From the NCBI GenBank assembly GCA_964518725.1, contig CAZFKP010000007.1:19392-83391 (forward strand): 64,000 nt of DNA, written 5' to 3'. Made by a program: the position numbers and the translations under genes. This document shows, in pieces, positions 26,429-34,298 of this stretch (the stretch's first letter is position 1; every line of letters starts with the position of its first letter). Under the pieces are notes generated by a model. The model worked only from the letters and a program-made list of their open reading frames with translations. It searched no databases and was not told where the DNA came from. This DNA is from JANRKF01 sp964518725. GTDB lineage: Bacteria; Pseudomonadota; Alphaproteobacteria; Rickettsiales; SXRF01.

Positions 26429-26983
26429 TCATCCGACCTGGCCAGGAATGTTTCCGCCCATCACATCGTCAATACCCAGCTTTGCATAGGCCGCAATCTG
26501 CTGCCTTACATACTCTGCCATTTTCGCCGCATGTGGAAGTTTCTCCAGATCGCCGCGATAGACGTTGCGAAGCAGCGCTTCCTGTAATTTCCCCGTGTCG
26601 CCGCCCGCGGTTTGGTAGGCGAGCTGCCTGCCGTAAAATGCCTGCGACATATTTTTGATGCGTTTGCCGACACCCGTATCACTCGATCCCATTTCACGCA
26701 GACTGCGATCCATATCGGCGAAGAATACTTCCGATACGGCACGGAGCAGTTCCATCGCCTCGATCGAGCCGATTTTTTTCAGCCGGTCGATGGCAAGGAA
26801 CATGTGCAAGGTGATGAGATCAAACCGGCCATCGAGCGTATCCGGCACGCCGTAGCTGGTATAAAATTCAGGAGCGCGTGCCTGCTCGACGATGCGAACA
26901 TACAGCGCGTGGGATTCATCGCGGTAGGGCGGCGCGGAAAAAAGGTTGGAAATGGCTTTAAGCATGGGGTTGTTACGCGGCAT
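26429..26983 (-). CDS. Ubiquinol-cytochrome c chaperone family protein (CBP3-like)
   Basis: A 184-residue protein with the CBP3/UQCC helical domain: LYVRIVEQARAPEFYTSYGV, DGRFDLITLHMFLAIDRLKK and FYGRQLAYQTA. In mitochondria this family helps assemble cytochrome bc1; most alphaproteobacteria have a homologue thought to do the same. The first ATG lies inside the 3' end of rpoH (11-bp overlap); a second ATG six codons on (26965) would avoid the overlap. Neither has a strong ribosome binding site. Confidence 0.85.
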   Translation of the reverse strand: MPRNNPMLKAISNLFSAPPYRDESHALYVRIVEQARAPEFYTSYGVPDTLDGRFDLITLHMFLAIDRLKKIGSIEAMELLRAVSEVFFADMDRSLREMGSSDTGVGKRIKNMSQAFYGRQLAYQTAGGDTGKLQEALLRNVYRGDLEKLPHAAKMAEYVRQQIAAYAKLGIDDVMGGNIPGQVG

Positions 26984-27869
26984 CTGCCGTCATTTCTTTT
27001 TGCAACTTCTCGAAGGCCTTCACCTCAATCTGGCGGACGCGTTCACGCGAAATGTTATAGGCCTGACTCAAATCCTCAAGCGTATCCGGTTCTTCTTTCA
27101 GGCGGCGACGGAGGATGATATCGCGCTCGCGCTCATTCAGCTTTGACAAGGCGCGTTTCAATGCGTCGTGCAGCAAGCCCTTTTCCTGGGCATTGGCCAG
27201 CACCGTTTCCTGATTATCGGACGTATCTTCGAGGAAATTGATTTTTTCTTCATCGGAATCGCCGGACATCATGCTGTTCAAATAGACATCGGCACCGGAC
27301 ATGCGTTGATCCATGTCAAACACGTCCTGTTTATCAACATCCAGCATAGTGGCGATGTCGCCAGCCTGCTGGTCGGTAAGACCGCGTGCATCATGGGCGC
27401 CGATTTTTTTCTTCATCTTACGCAGGTTAAAAAATAGCCGCTTCTGGGTGGCGCTACTGCCAACTTTCACCATCGACCATGAGCGCAAGATATATTCCTG
27501 AATGGCCGCCCGGATCCACCAGATCGCATAGGTCGCGAGGCGGAAACCCTTGTCCGGCTCAAAACGTTTGACCGCTTGCATCATACCGATGTTACCCTCG
27601 GCGATGAGTTCGTTCATCGGCAAGCCGTAACCGCGAAACTTAAAGGCAATTTTTGCAACAAGCCGCAGGTGGCTCGTCACCAGACGGTGCGCGGCGTTCA
27701 CATCACCATGATCTTTCCAGCGTTTGGAAAGTTCGTATTCTTCCTTTGGTTCGAGCACAGGAAATTTTGAAATCTCCTGCAGGTAACGGCGCAACCCATC
27801 CGACGATGAAGACGGGATTGGAAGTGCGGCAACTTTAGCCGGTAAATTCTTAGACGGTGTAAATTCCAT
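26973..27869 (-). CDS. rpoH: RNA polymerase heat-shock sigma factor RpoH
   Basis: A 298-residue sigma-70-family protein with region 1.2/2 (GLRRYLQEISKFPVLEPKEE, then LVTSHLRLVAKIAFKFRGYG and FRLATYAIWWIRAAIQEYIL), the RpoH box (STQKRLFFNLRKMKKKI) and region 4 (LSKLNERERDIILRRRL, NISRERVRQIEVKAFEKL). It directs transcription of chaperone and protease genes on heat or misfolding. A GAGGAAAG site precedes the ATG. Region 2.1 lies after a short N-terminal tail. Confidence 0.96.
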   Translation of the reverse strand: MEFTPSKNLPAKVAALPIPSSSSDGLRRYLQEISKFPVLEPKEEYELSKRWKDHGDVNAAHRLVTSHLRLVAKIAFKFRGYGLPMNELIAEGNIGMMQAVKRFEPDKGFRLATYAIWWIRAAIQEYILRSWSMVKVGSSATQKRLFFNLRKMKKKIGAHDARGLTDQQAGDIATMLDVDKQDVFDMDQRMSGADVYLNSMMSGDSDEEKINFLEDTSDNQETVLANAQEKGLLHDALKRALSKLNERERDIILRRRLKEEPDTLEDLSQAYNISRERVRQIEVKAFEKLQKEMTADAA

Positions 27870-27894
27870 GGCTCTCTACTTTCCTCGGACGACT

Positions 27895-27923
27895 ATTATA
27901 GTGCGTTTGCCCCCGGCATTCAA
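27895..27923 (-). promoter_or_regulatory. Promoter for rpoH
   Basis: On the minus strand TTGAAT, a 17-bp spacer and TATAAT, ending 25 bp before the rpoH start codon. It is a near-consensus housekeeping promoter and leaves a very short 5' leader, so a long thermosensor structure as in E. coli rpoH is not expected upstream of the start. Confidence 0.7.
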
Positions 27924-27983
27924 GGGGTGTGGATATAATATAGATCAATGGGTTAACACAAAGCGTTTTGTTTCAGAAATTCG

Positions 27984-28090
27984 CTCCTGCAAAGAAGCAC
28001 GCCGGAATGGATGCCGAGGAAAGCGAGCGTACGAGAGAGTACGTGAGCCTTTTTGAGGAGGCTCCATTCCAAGCAGATTCAAAGCAGGAG
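27984..28090. repeat. Nested inverted repeats downstream of rpsD
   Basis: Outer arms CTCCTGC (27984-27990) and GCAGGAG (28084-28090) enclose a perfect 8-bp pair GGAATGGA/TCCATTCC (28004-28011 and 28063-28070), inside which CGTAC/GTACG and GAGCC/GGCTC hairpins occur. The region fills the gap between the rpoH promoter and the end of rpsD. It may form a structured 3' end of the rpsD transcript or a small RNA; there is no T run typical of an intrinsic terminator on the minus strand. Confidence 0.5.
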
Positions 28091-28096
28091 TAGAGT

Positions 28097-28714
28097 TTAC
28101 CGTGAGTAGAACTCGATGACCGCGTTCGGCTGCATGATCGTTGCATACGGCACTTCGGCGAGTTTCGGTACGCGGATAAATTTGCCTTTCAGCCCGTCCT
28201 TATCGAACTCAATATATTCCGGGATGCTGCGCTCAGGGTTTTGCACGGTTTCCAGCACTTTGGTCAGCTGCTTGGATTTCTCGCGCACTTCGATCAGGTC
28301 GCCCTCGTTCACCACCAGGCTTGGGATGTTGGCTTTTTTGCCGTTCAGGCGCACGTGGCCGTGGCTCACGAACTGGCGGGCAGCGAACACGCTTGGCACC
28401 AGACCCATGCGGTAAACCACCGTATCCAGGCGGCTTTCGAGCAGGCCGATCAGGTTTTCACCGGTATCGCCGCGGCGACGGAGCGCTTCAGCATAAATTT
28501 TACGGAACTGGCGCTCGGTAATGTTGCCATAGTAACCTTTGAGTTTTTGTTTCTCGCGGAGCTGCGTGCCATAATCCGAGGTTTTTTTGCGTTTCGCCGC
28601 ACCGTGCTGGCCGGGCGCATAGGCGCGTTTATTGAACGGATCCTTAGCGTCACCCCACAGGCTTGCACCCAGGCGGCGGCTGATTTTGAACTTGGCGGTC
28701 ACTCGTTTTGTCAC
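28097..28714 (-). CDS. rpsD: 30S ribosomal protein S4
   Basis: A 205-residue S4 with RVTAKFKISRRLGASLWGD, YGNITERQFRKIYAEALRRR and an S4 domain (LESRLDTVVYRMGLVPSVFAARQ, SHGHVRLNGKKANIPS). S4 nucleates assembly of the 30S body. It starts with GTG preceded by AGAGGAT. It stands alone, away from the alpha ribosomal-protein operon, as usual in alphaproteobacteria. Confidence 0.97.
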   Translation of the reverse strand: MTKRVTAKFKISRRLGASLWGDAKDPFNKRAYAPGQHGAAKRKKTSDYGTQLREKQKLKGYYGNITERQFRKIYAEALRRRGDTGENLIGLLESRLDTVVYRMGLVPSVFAARQFVSHGHVRLNGKKANIPSLVVNEGDLIEVREKSKQLTKVLETVQNPERSIPEYIEFDKDGLKGKFIRVPKLAEVPYATIMQPNAVIEFYSR

Positions 28715-28753
28715 GCGGATATCCTCTATATAGTAAGTAGTGAAGGGACGTGG

Positions 28754-28781
28754 AATATACTGATATAAATGGCCATGTCAA
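28754..28781 (-). promoter_or_regulatory. Promoter for rpsD
   Basis: On the minus strand TTGACA (perfect -35), a 16-bp spacer and TATATT. Transcription would begin near 28747, giving a leader of about 33 nt before the GTG start. The strength fits a ribosomal protein gene. Confidence 0.7.
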
Positions 28782-28868
28782 ATGGGAAATAGGCAGGATT
28801 TTGCCGTTTTTGTGAGGCATCTGCCGACATCTGTGCTAGAATGAACGAAAATTAAGATGGGGGACAGA

Positions 28869-29333
28869 ATGGTGGATGCACAAAACCGTGTCGCGGCGGC
28901 GGCTATCCCTACGGAAATCCGCAAGAAATTCGATGCGTTAGTGGATGAGTATGTCGGTCTGCTGATTGGGACTTCCGTGGGGTCAGGCCCGGGTTCGGAT
29001 GAAGTCAAAACATGGCAAGCTCGCCAAGGCGGCCAGCAATCGGCCGGGGGGGTGCCGATGGTTGACCGGATTACAGGCGCAACCGGAAGGAGCACCGTAG
29101 AAGATTCAGCGCGGGAACAGGTATTCGCCATGTTGGAGCGCGGGCTGAAGGGTGAACGATTCGAGATAATAAAGGCGATTAATGTGGGCGAGCCGGGCAA
29201 GAACATTGCCGAATTATGGAGCGCCAATACATCTTATAGTGAGTATGGCTGCAGCCCGGATCAATTAAAGGCTTATCTGAAAGAATACATTAGTGACGAG
29301 CGCTTTAAAGCGACCCCAGTTCCCCTGCCCTAG
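28869..29333 (+). CDS. Hypothetical protein
   Basis: A 154-residue soluble protein with a helical N-terminus (IPTEIRKKFDALVDEYVGLL), a Gly/Ser/Gln-rich low-complexity middle (about residues 38-75) and a helical C-terminus (FEIIKAINVGEPGKNIAELW). No family was recognised. The ATG at 28869 is preceded by GGGGGAC; an earlier ATG at 28857 lacks such a site. Its 3' end overlaps the end of the convergent proC gene by 29 bp. Confidence 0.6.
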   Translation: MVDAQNRVAAAAIPTEIRKKFDALVDEYVGLLIGTSVGSGPGSDEVKTWQARQGGQQSAGGVPMVDRITGATGRSTVEDSAREQVFAMLERGLKGERFEIIKAINVGEPGKNIAELWSANTSYSEYGCSPDQLKAYLKEYISDERFKATPVPLP

Positions 29334-30102
29334 CCACCGCCGCATCCACCGCTTCTGAGATAAGCTTCTGCAATCCTTTGTCTTTTTGTAATATGGCGAG
29401 TGCCGCCGCCGTGGTGCCGCCGGGGCTGGTCACCCAGCCGCGCTGGTCGGCGAGCGTTGCCGTCCCTATAGAATGAGTGGCAAGCGCCGCGCTCCCGCCG
29501 CAGGTGGCAAGTGCCAGCTGGGTAGCGGCCTGCTCGGTCAGCCCATGGCGGATTCCGGCGGTGACCAGGCACTCCATCATATAAAAGAAATAGGCCGGCC
29601 CACTGCCCGAGATAGCCGTGACCGCATCCATGAGTTTTTCATCGTCCAGCCACAGCGTCTGGCCGACCGCTCCCATTAATGTTGTCGCCTGCTGGCGCGC
29701 CGGGTCGTTAACTTTTGCGTTTCCGACCAGCCCGGTGATCCCCTGCCCGACGCTCGCCGGGGTATTTGGCATGGCACGGACGATTGGTGCAGCCCCCAGA
29801 TGCTTTTCGTAATAGGCAAGCGGCTTGCCCGCGGCGATGGAAATATATAATGGGGTCACACCAAATTTTTTCGCAACGCCTGGAAGCAATTCGTCAAGCT
29901 GTTGCGGTTTGACGGCGAGCACCACCACATCCGGCGCGAAGCCATCAGGCAACTCGGAAATCTGTTTCGCATGCGGAACGGTGATGTCGGCTCTCGGATC
30001 AACGATCATGATCGGATCGAACAGGTGACGGAGCATCTGTTCCCAACGCGTATATAACGCGCTGCCCATTGCACCATAACCGATGAGAAGGAGTGAAGTC
30101 AT
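29305..30102 (-). CDS. proC: Pyrroline-5-carboxylate reductase
   Basis: About 265 residues: an N-terminal NADPH-binding fold (LLLIGYGAMGSALYTRW), VVLAVKPQQLDELLPG, the conserved RAMPNTPASVGQGITGL, and C-terminal SGSGPAYFFYMMECLVTAG with VTSPGGTTAAAL. It catalyses the last step of proline synthesis. The ATG at 30102 follows GTGTGGG; the frame opens three codons earlier at a GTG. It is preceded by a strong hairpin terminator at 30112-30154, so it either has its own promoter or depends on readthrough. Confidence 0.95.
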   Translation of the reverse strand: MTSLLLIGYGAMGSALYTRWEQMLRHLFDPIMIVDPRADITVPHAKQISELPDGFAPDVVVLAVKPQQLDELLPGVAKKFGVTPLYISIAAGKPLAYYEKHLGAAPIVRAMPNTPASVGQGITGLVGNAKVNDPARQQATTLMGAVGQTLWLDDEKLMDAVTAISGSGPAYFFYMMECLVTAGIRHGLTEQAATQLALATCGGSAALATHSIGTATLADQRGWVTSPGGTTAAALAILQKDKGLQKLISEAVDAAVARAGELGSL

Positions 30103-30111
30103 AACCCACAC

Positions 30112-30154
30112 AAAAAATTAGCCGCCGGTGAGTTTGTAACCCACAGGCGGCTAA
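30112..30154 (-). terminator. Intrinsic terminator between ybjN and proC
   Basis: On the minus strand TTAGCCGCC and GGCGGCTAA form a perfect 9-bp stem, extended inward by a further 7 pairs (GTGGGTT/AACTCAC, one wobble) around an ACA loop and followed by TTTTTTG. The T run ends about 10 bp before the proC ATG, an unusually tight placement for a terminator. Confidence 0.8.
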
Positions 30155-30176
30155 CTGCCAAATGCTATTTCGCCAA

Positions 30177-30677
30177 CTACGCTTCGCCGACCGTTTCAAA
30201 CAGTGCGAGGCGGATGGCATCGGCGGGTGCCTTGTCACCCCAAATCGCAGACTGGAACGCCGGATAGAAGCGCTCACACTCAGCTACAGCGATATCGAGC
30301 ACTTCCTGCAAATGCTCGGATGTGGTGCCCGCGCCATCGCGCAGCAGCATCGAGTGACGGAACACGATCGTGCACTCTTCGGTCGAGACGTCGAAATGGC
30401 CAAGCCAGATTTTTTCATTGGCCATGGCAAGCAGCGAGTGCACTTTGAGCAGCATGACTTTTGGGAATTTGGATTCGATGGAGCAAGACAGGGTGAGGCC
30501 ACCACAATCTTCCTGCCAGGTGAACCATACATGGTACTTGCACCATGAACCATTCGTCTCCGCGATCAGCTCGCCATCGCTTGCGCGATCGAATGACCAG
30601 TCGCGATCGAGAAACACCAGCTCGGCAAGATCGAGAGGATTATAGTGTTCACCGTTTTCAAGAAGCAACGTTGACAT
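30177..30677 (-). CDS. YbjN-domain protein
   Basis: A 166-residue protein of the alphaproteobacterial YbjN group: LAELVFLDRDWSFDRASDGE, WCKYHVWFTWQEDCGGLTLS and LLAMANEKIWLGHFDVS. The YbjN fold resembles type III secretion chaperones; in E. coli it affects stress and motility, but its molecular role is unclear. A ribosome binding site AGGAGAAAAAC precedes the start. The ubiK-ybjN-proC order is common in alphaproteobacteria. Confidence 0.85.
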   Translation of the reverse strand: MSTLLLENGEHYNPLDLAELVFLDRDWSFDRASDGELIAETNGSWCKYHVWFTWQEDCGGLTLSCSIESKFPKVMLLKVHSLLAMANEKIWLGHFDVSTEECTIVFRHSMLLRDGAGTTSEHLQEVLDIAVAECERFYPAFQSAIWGDKAPADAIRLALFETVGEA

Positions 30678-30868
30678 GTTTTTCTCCTGAGTTGAAAATG
30701 TGTGGAATGATTCCGTAGTCAGAATCGTTCGCTTTACCCCTCAAGTCTTACATAGGCGCAGGGCAAAAACCACAACTTTATTTTCCGTAAAGAAGAAATA
30801 TTTTCACGTTGTATAACAATTGGTTATTGTCTCAACTTTTGAGTGAAAACTGGTTAAAAATGCGGCAT

Positions 30869-31114
30869 TTAGGGTAGGCGATTTTCAAGCTTTTCGAGGC
30901 GGGTTTTTAGTTTTTCCTGCTCTTCCCGTATCTTAGTCAGCATGGCCAGTGCCGTATCCAGCTCTTCTTTCGTGCTTAAGTTCATTTTCTGTAGTAATTT
31001 TTCTAACTGGGCGCTAACTATTTCCTCTAATTCGCGCTTAATACCCAGCAGAGAACCCGCAGCCCCGCTGGCTGCCTTGGCGATATCTTCAAAAAACCTG
31101 TTGTCTTTCTGCAT
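30869..31114 (-). CDS. ubiK: UbiK-family accessory factor (BMFP domain)
   Basis: An 81-residue protein ending in a coiled coil (MLTKIREEQEKLKTRLEKLE) with the BMFP/YqiC pattern (FFEDIAKAASGAAGSLLGIK). UbiK assists ubiquinone biosynthesis proteins and has membrane-fusogenic properties. The start follows AGGAGATTAAC. It is divergent from hldD. The 190 bp to ybjN contain no other gene. Confidence 0.85.
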   Translation of the reverse strand: MQKDNRFFEDIAKAASGAAGSLLGIKRELEEIVSAQLEKLLQKMNLSTKEELDTALAMLTKIREEQEKLKTRLEKLENRLP

Positions 31115-31209
31115 GTTAATCTCCTGTTATCCCATAAAAAAGCCGAGAATATTTACCTTTTATCAATAGTGATGCGTTACACTCTACTTATACAGGAGTC
31201 TTTTCAACT

Positions 31210-32205
31210 ATGAAAACCATTTTGGTGACGGGCGGCGCAGGATTCATCGGCTCCAACCTCGTAGCGGCGCTGGTAGCGCGCGGCACCCACCATATCGTCG
31301 TCTGCGATACATTCGGCACCGATGATAAATGGCGCAACCTTGCCAAGCACCCTGTGTTTGAAATTATTCCGCCGGAACAAGTGTTCGACTGGCTGGAGTT
31401 CAACCGTTCACAGGTCGAGCTTGTTTTCCACCTCGGATCGCTATCTTCCACCACAGAAAGAAACATCGACCTCATCCTCAAACACAATTTCACGCTGTCA
31501 CTGAAACTCTGGCGCTGGTGCAACGTGCGCGGCGTGCGGATGATCTACACGTCGTCGGCCGCTACTTACGGCAAAGGCGAACACGGATTCGACGATTCGA
31601 CCGACATCGCTTACATGCGTTCGCTCATGCCGCTTTCAGGTTACGGCTGGAGCAAGCACATGTTTGACCTGCATGTGGTGCAGGCGGTGGCGCGCGGCGA
31701 AGCAAGCATTCCGCAGTGGGTAGGGCTCAAAACCTTCAACACCTACGGCCCCAACGAATACCACAAGGGCGATCAGCAGAGCGTAATCACTAAAGTCGCC
31801 GCCCATGCCATCCAGGCGGGCACGGTGAAGCTGTTCCGTTCCTACAATCCGCAATATGCCGATGGCGAGCAGAAGCGCGACGTGATTTACATCAAGGACG
31901 TGGTGCGGGTGCTGCTGTGGTGCATGGATTATCCGCGCATCACCGGCCTGTTCAATCTCGGCACCGGTCAGGCCAGCACCTTCAACCAGATGGCGCGGGC
32001 GATTTTCTCGGCGCTGGGATCGACCCCACGTATCAGCTATTCCGACATGCCGGAAGACCTTGTGCCTAAGTACCAGTATTTCACCCAAGCCAACATGCAG
32101 AAGCTTCGCAATGTCGGGTTTACCGAAGAGTTCACGCCGCTGGAAACAGGCATCAAGGACTATGTTAGGAACTACCTGATGAAAAAGGACGATCCGTACC
32201 TCTAG
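31210..32205 (+). CDS. hldD: ADP-L-glycero-D-manno-heptose-6-epimerase
   Basis: A 331-residue extended SDR enzyme with the NADP motif ILVTGGAGFIGSNLV, catalytic-type YGWSKHMFD (Tyr-x3-Lys), and HldD-specific regions FNTYGPNEYHKGDQQSV, KLFRSYNPQYADGEQKRDVI and YFTQANMQKLRNVGF. It epimerises ADP-heptose for the lipopolysaccharide inner core. The start is preceded by CAGGAGTC at moderate distance. Its stop overlaps the end of oxyR by 4 bp. Confidence 0.93.
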   Translation: MKTILVTGGAGFIGSNLVAALVARGTHHIVVCDTFGTDDKWRNLAKHPVFEIIPPEQVFDWLEFNRSQVELVFHLGSLSSTTERNIDLILKHNFTLSLKLWRWCNVRGVRMIYTSSAATYGKGEHGFDDSTDIAYMRSLMPLSGYGWSKHMFDLHVVQAVARGEASIPQWVGLKTFNTYGPNEYHKGDQQSVITKVAAHAIQAGTVKLFRSYNPQYADGEQKRDVIYIKDVVRVLLWCMDYPRITGLFNLGTGQASTFNQMARAIFSALGSTPRISYSDMPEDLVPKYQYFTQANMQKLRNVGFTEEFTPLETGIKDYVRNYLMKKDDPYL

Positions 32206-33086
32206 AGCCCGGCATAATCTTCCCGCATCATCTGCGCCAACGCCTCGAATAGTTTCGTGCGCCCGCTGGTCTTGCGCCAATACAGTCCAATGGTGCGTGA
32301 CGGTGCCGGCGCTTCAAACGAAATATAGCAGAGCGCAGGATCCTGATCCCGGGTCGCGAGTTTGGGTATCAGCGTCACACGGTCGCTCGCCGCCACCATA
32401 TGGCGCAGTGTTTCCAGGCTGGTGGCACGGAAATTCTTCGCCTCCCCCGCCCCCATGGCACGGCACACCGACAATGCCTGCTCACGCAGGCAATGGCCGT
32501 CTTCGAGCAGCAGCATGGTTACATCCCGTATGTCGGCAAGCGCCACGGTTCTGTTCCCGGCGAGTTTATGGTGTTTGGCTACCGCAAGAAAGAACGGCTC
32601 GTCAAAGAGCGTCTGCGAGTCGAACATCCCATCACCAGCCGGCATGGCAAGCATGGCCGCATCAATCTCCCCTGCTTCCAACTGACGCAGAAGCTCCGGG
32701 GTTTTTTCTTCTACCAACAATAGGTTTAGTTTCGGAAAGCGGTTGCCGATCTGTGGCATCAGGCTCGGCAACAGGTAGGGCGCAAGTGTTGGGAAGATGC
32801 CGAGCTTCAATTCCCCAGCCAGCGCATCGCTGCTTGCCGCCGACAGTGCACGAATCTCTGCCGCCTCTTCCAATATGCTCCGCGCCCGCCGTGTGATCTC
32901 TTTACCGATCTCGGTCAGCATCACCTGTTTATTATTGCGCTCGAATAATTGCACCCCAAGCGTCTCTTCCAGTTTCTTCAGCTGCATGGACAGAGTCGGC
33001 TGGCTGACGTGACATGCTTCCGCCGCCCGGCCAAAATGCAAGTGACGTGCTGTTTCTGATAAATATTGTAGGTCGCGTAGATTCAT
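32202..33086 (-). CDS. oxyR: Hydrogen peroxide sensor OxyR (LysR family)
   Basis: A LysR-type regulator of about 294 residues: HTH HFGRAAEACHVSQPTLSMQL and a ligand domain with the two redox cysteines in GHCLREQALSVC, nine residues apart as in E. coli OxyR (Cys199/Cys208). Peroxide forms the disulfide and activates target genes, here the divergent ahpC-ahpD. The ATG at 33086 lacks a ribosome binding site and lies 4 bp from the putative OxyR site; the frame also opens at a TTG at 33110. A leaderless or weakly translated mRNA is possible. Confidence 0.93.
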   Translation of the reverse strand: MNLRDLQYLSETARHLHFGRAAEACHVSQPTLSMQLKKLEETLGVQLFERNNKQVMLTEIGKEITRRARSILEEAAEIRALSAASSDALAGELKLGIFPTLAPYLLPSLMPQIGNRFPKLNLLLVEEKTPELLRQLEAGEIDAAMLAMPAGDGMFDSQTLFDEPFFLAVAKHHKLAGNRTVALADIRDVTMLLLEDGHCLREQALSVCRAMGAGEAKNFRATSLETLRHMVAASDRVTLIPKLATRDQDPALCYISFEAPAPSRTIGLYWRKTSGRTKLFEALAQMMREDYAGL

Positions 33087-33089
33087 ATG

Positions 33090-33104
33090 ATAGATATAAT
33101 CTAT
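33090..33104. promoter_or_regulatory. OxyR-type operator in the oxyR-ahpC gap
   Basis: ATAGATATAATCTAT fits the ATAG-N7-CTAT half of the OxyR consensus exactly; 7 bp further, ATAA-N7-AGAT partly matches the second half. A TATACT at 33127-33132 suits a -10 for ahpC, placing the site over the -35 region, as for activation. It also abuts the oxyR start codon, as for autoregulation. Confidence 0.65.
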
Positions 33105-33199
33105 CACCAATATAAAAACAATAGATTATACTGCCTATGCATCTCGGCATAAGGTGGTTGGCACCGCGCAATCATGCGTATCAACCAAAGGAGAACCAT

Positions 33200-33739
33200 A
33201 TGTTAAGTGTAGGCCACAAATTCCCGGCGTTTAACCTGAAAGCCACCGTTAGTAGCGACATCAAGGATGCGTTCACCGACATCACCAATCAAACCTACCA
33301 AGGCAAGTGGCTGGTGGTGTTCTTCTGGCCAAAGGATTTCACCTTCGTCTGCCCAACTGAAATTGCTGAGTTCGGCAAGCTGAACAAAGAGTTCAAAGAC
33401 CGCGACGCGCAGGTGCTTGGTGCATCCACCGATTCCGAATTCGTGCACATGGCGTGGCGCACCCACAAGGAAGAGCTTTCTGCACTCCCCTTCCCCATGC
33501 TCGCCGACGTGAAGCGTGAACTGACCACTGCGCTTGGTATCCTCGACCCAGTTGAGGGTGTCGCACAACGGGCAACCTATGTCGTCGATCCCGAAGGCAT
33601 TATCCGCTTCACCATGGTCACCGATTTATCCGTTGGGCGCAACGTGAAGGAAGTGCTGCGCGTTCTCGATGCGCTGCAGACCGATGAGCTCTGCCCCTGC
33701 AACTGGCAAAAAGGCCAAGACACACTCAAGGTCGCATAG
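33200..33739 (+). CDS. ahpC: Alkyl hydroperoxide reductase AhpC-type peroxiredoxin
   Basis: A 179-residue 2-Cys peroxiredoxin with the peroxidatic cysteine in FFWPKDFTFVCPTE and the resolving pair in DELCPCNW. It reduces hydrogen peroxide and organic peroxides. The ATG at 33200 follows AAAGGAGAACC. Together with ahpD 28 bp downstream it resembles the AhpC-AhpD pair, where AhpD replaces AhpF as reductant. Confidence 0.95.
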   Translation: MLSVGHKFPAFNLKATVSSDIKDAFTDITNQTYQGKWLVVFFWPKDFTFVCPTEIAEFGKLNKEFKDRDAQVLGASTDSEFVHMAWRTHKEELSALPFPMLADVKRELTTALGILDPVEGVAQRATYVVDPEGIIRFTMVTDLSVGRNVKEVLRVLDALQTDELCPCNWQKGQDTLKVA

Positions 33740-33767
33740 CGCCACATCCCACACGAAAGGAATAACT

Positions 33768-34298
33768 ATGACAATCGAACTACTCAAAGATGCACTCGGG
33801 GATCATGCGAAAGATATTCGCCTGAACCTTGGCAGCGTTCTGTCGACTGACGGCGCGCCCGACCTCGCCCAGAACCAGATTTACGGGATTGCGCTCGCCT
33901 CAGCCTATAGCACCAAAAACCAAGCGGTGATTGACGCCGTGAAGGCCGATGCGGCGTCCGTATTGTCGGAAGCCGAATTTGCCGCCGCCAAATCGGCAGC
34001 GACGGTGATGGCGATGAACAATGTCTATTACCGTTTCGTGCATCTGGTCTCCGACAAAGAATACGGCAAGCTGCCGGCCAAGCTGCGGATGAACGTCATT
34101 GGCACTCCCGGCATTCCAAAAGCCGATTTTGAACTTTACTGCCTCGCCGTCTCCGCCATCAACGGCTGCGGCATGTGCATGGACGCGCACGTGCATGAGG
34201 TAGAAAAGGCCGGCACCAGTAAACTCGGCGTTCAATCAGCGATCCGCATTGCGAGCGTCATCAATGCTGCGGCGCAGACCATCGCGATTACGGCTTAA
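33768..34298 (+). CDS. ahpD: Alkyl hydroperoxidase AhpD
   Basis: A 176-residue carboxymuconolactone-decarboxylase-family protein with the AhpD active centre AINGCGMCMDAHVHEVEKAG (Cys-x2-Cys and His) and helices LRMNVIGTPGIPKADFELYC. It recycles AhpC using lipoamide-type cofactors; in mycobacteria the electrons come through Lpd. A ribosome binding site GAAAGGAA precedes the start. Its last 63 bp overlap, on the opposite strand, the end of the acyltransferase gene. Confidence 0.94.
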   Translation: MTIELLKDALGDHAKDIRLNLGSVLSTDGAPDLAQNQIYGIALASAYSTKNQAVIDAVKADAASVLSEAEFAAAKSAATVMAMNNVYYRFVHLVSDKEYGKLPAKLRMNVIGTPGIPKADFELYCLAVSAINGCGMCMDAHVHEVEKAGTSKLGVQSAIRIASVINAAAQTIAITA

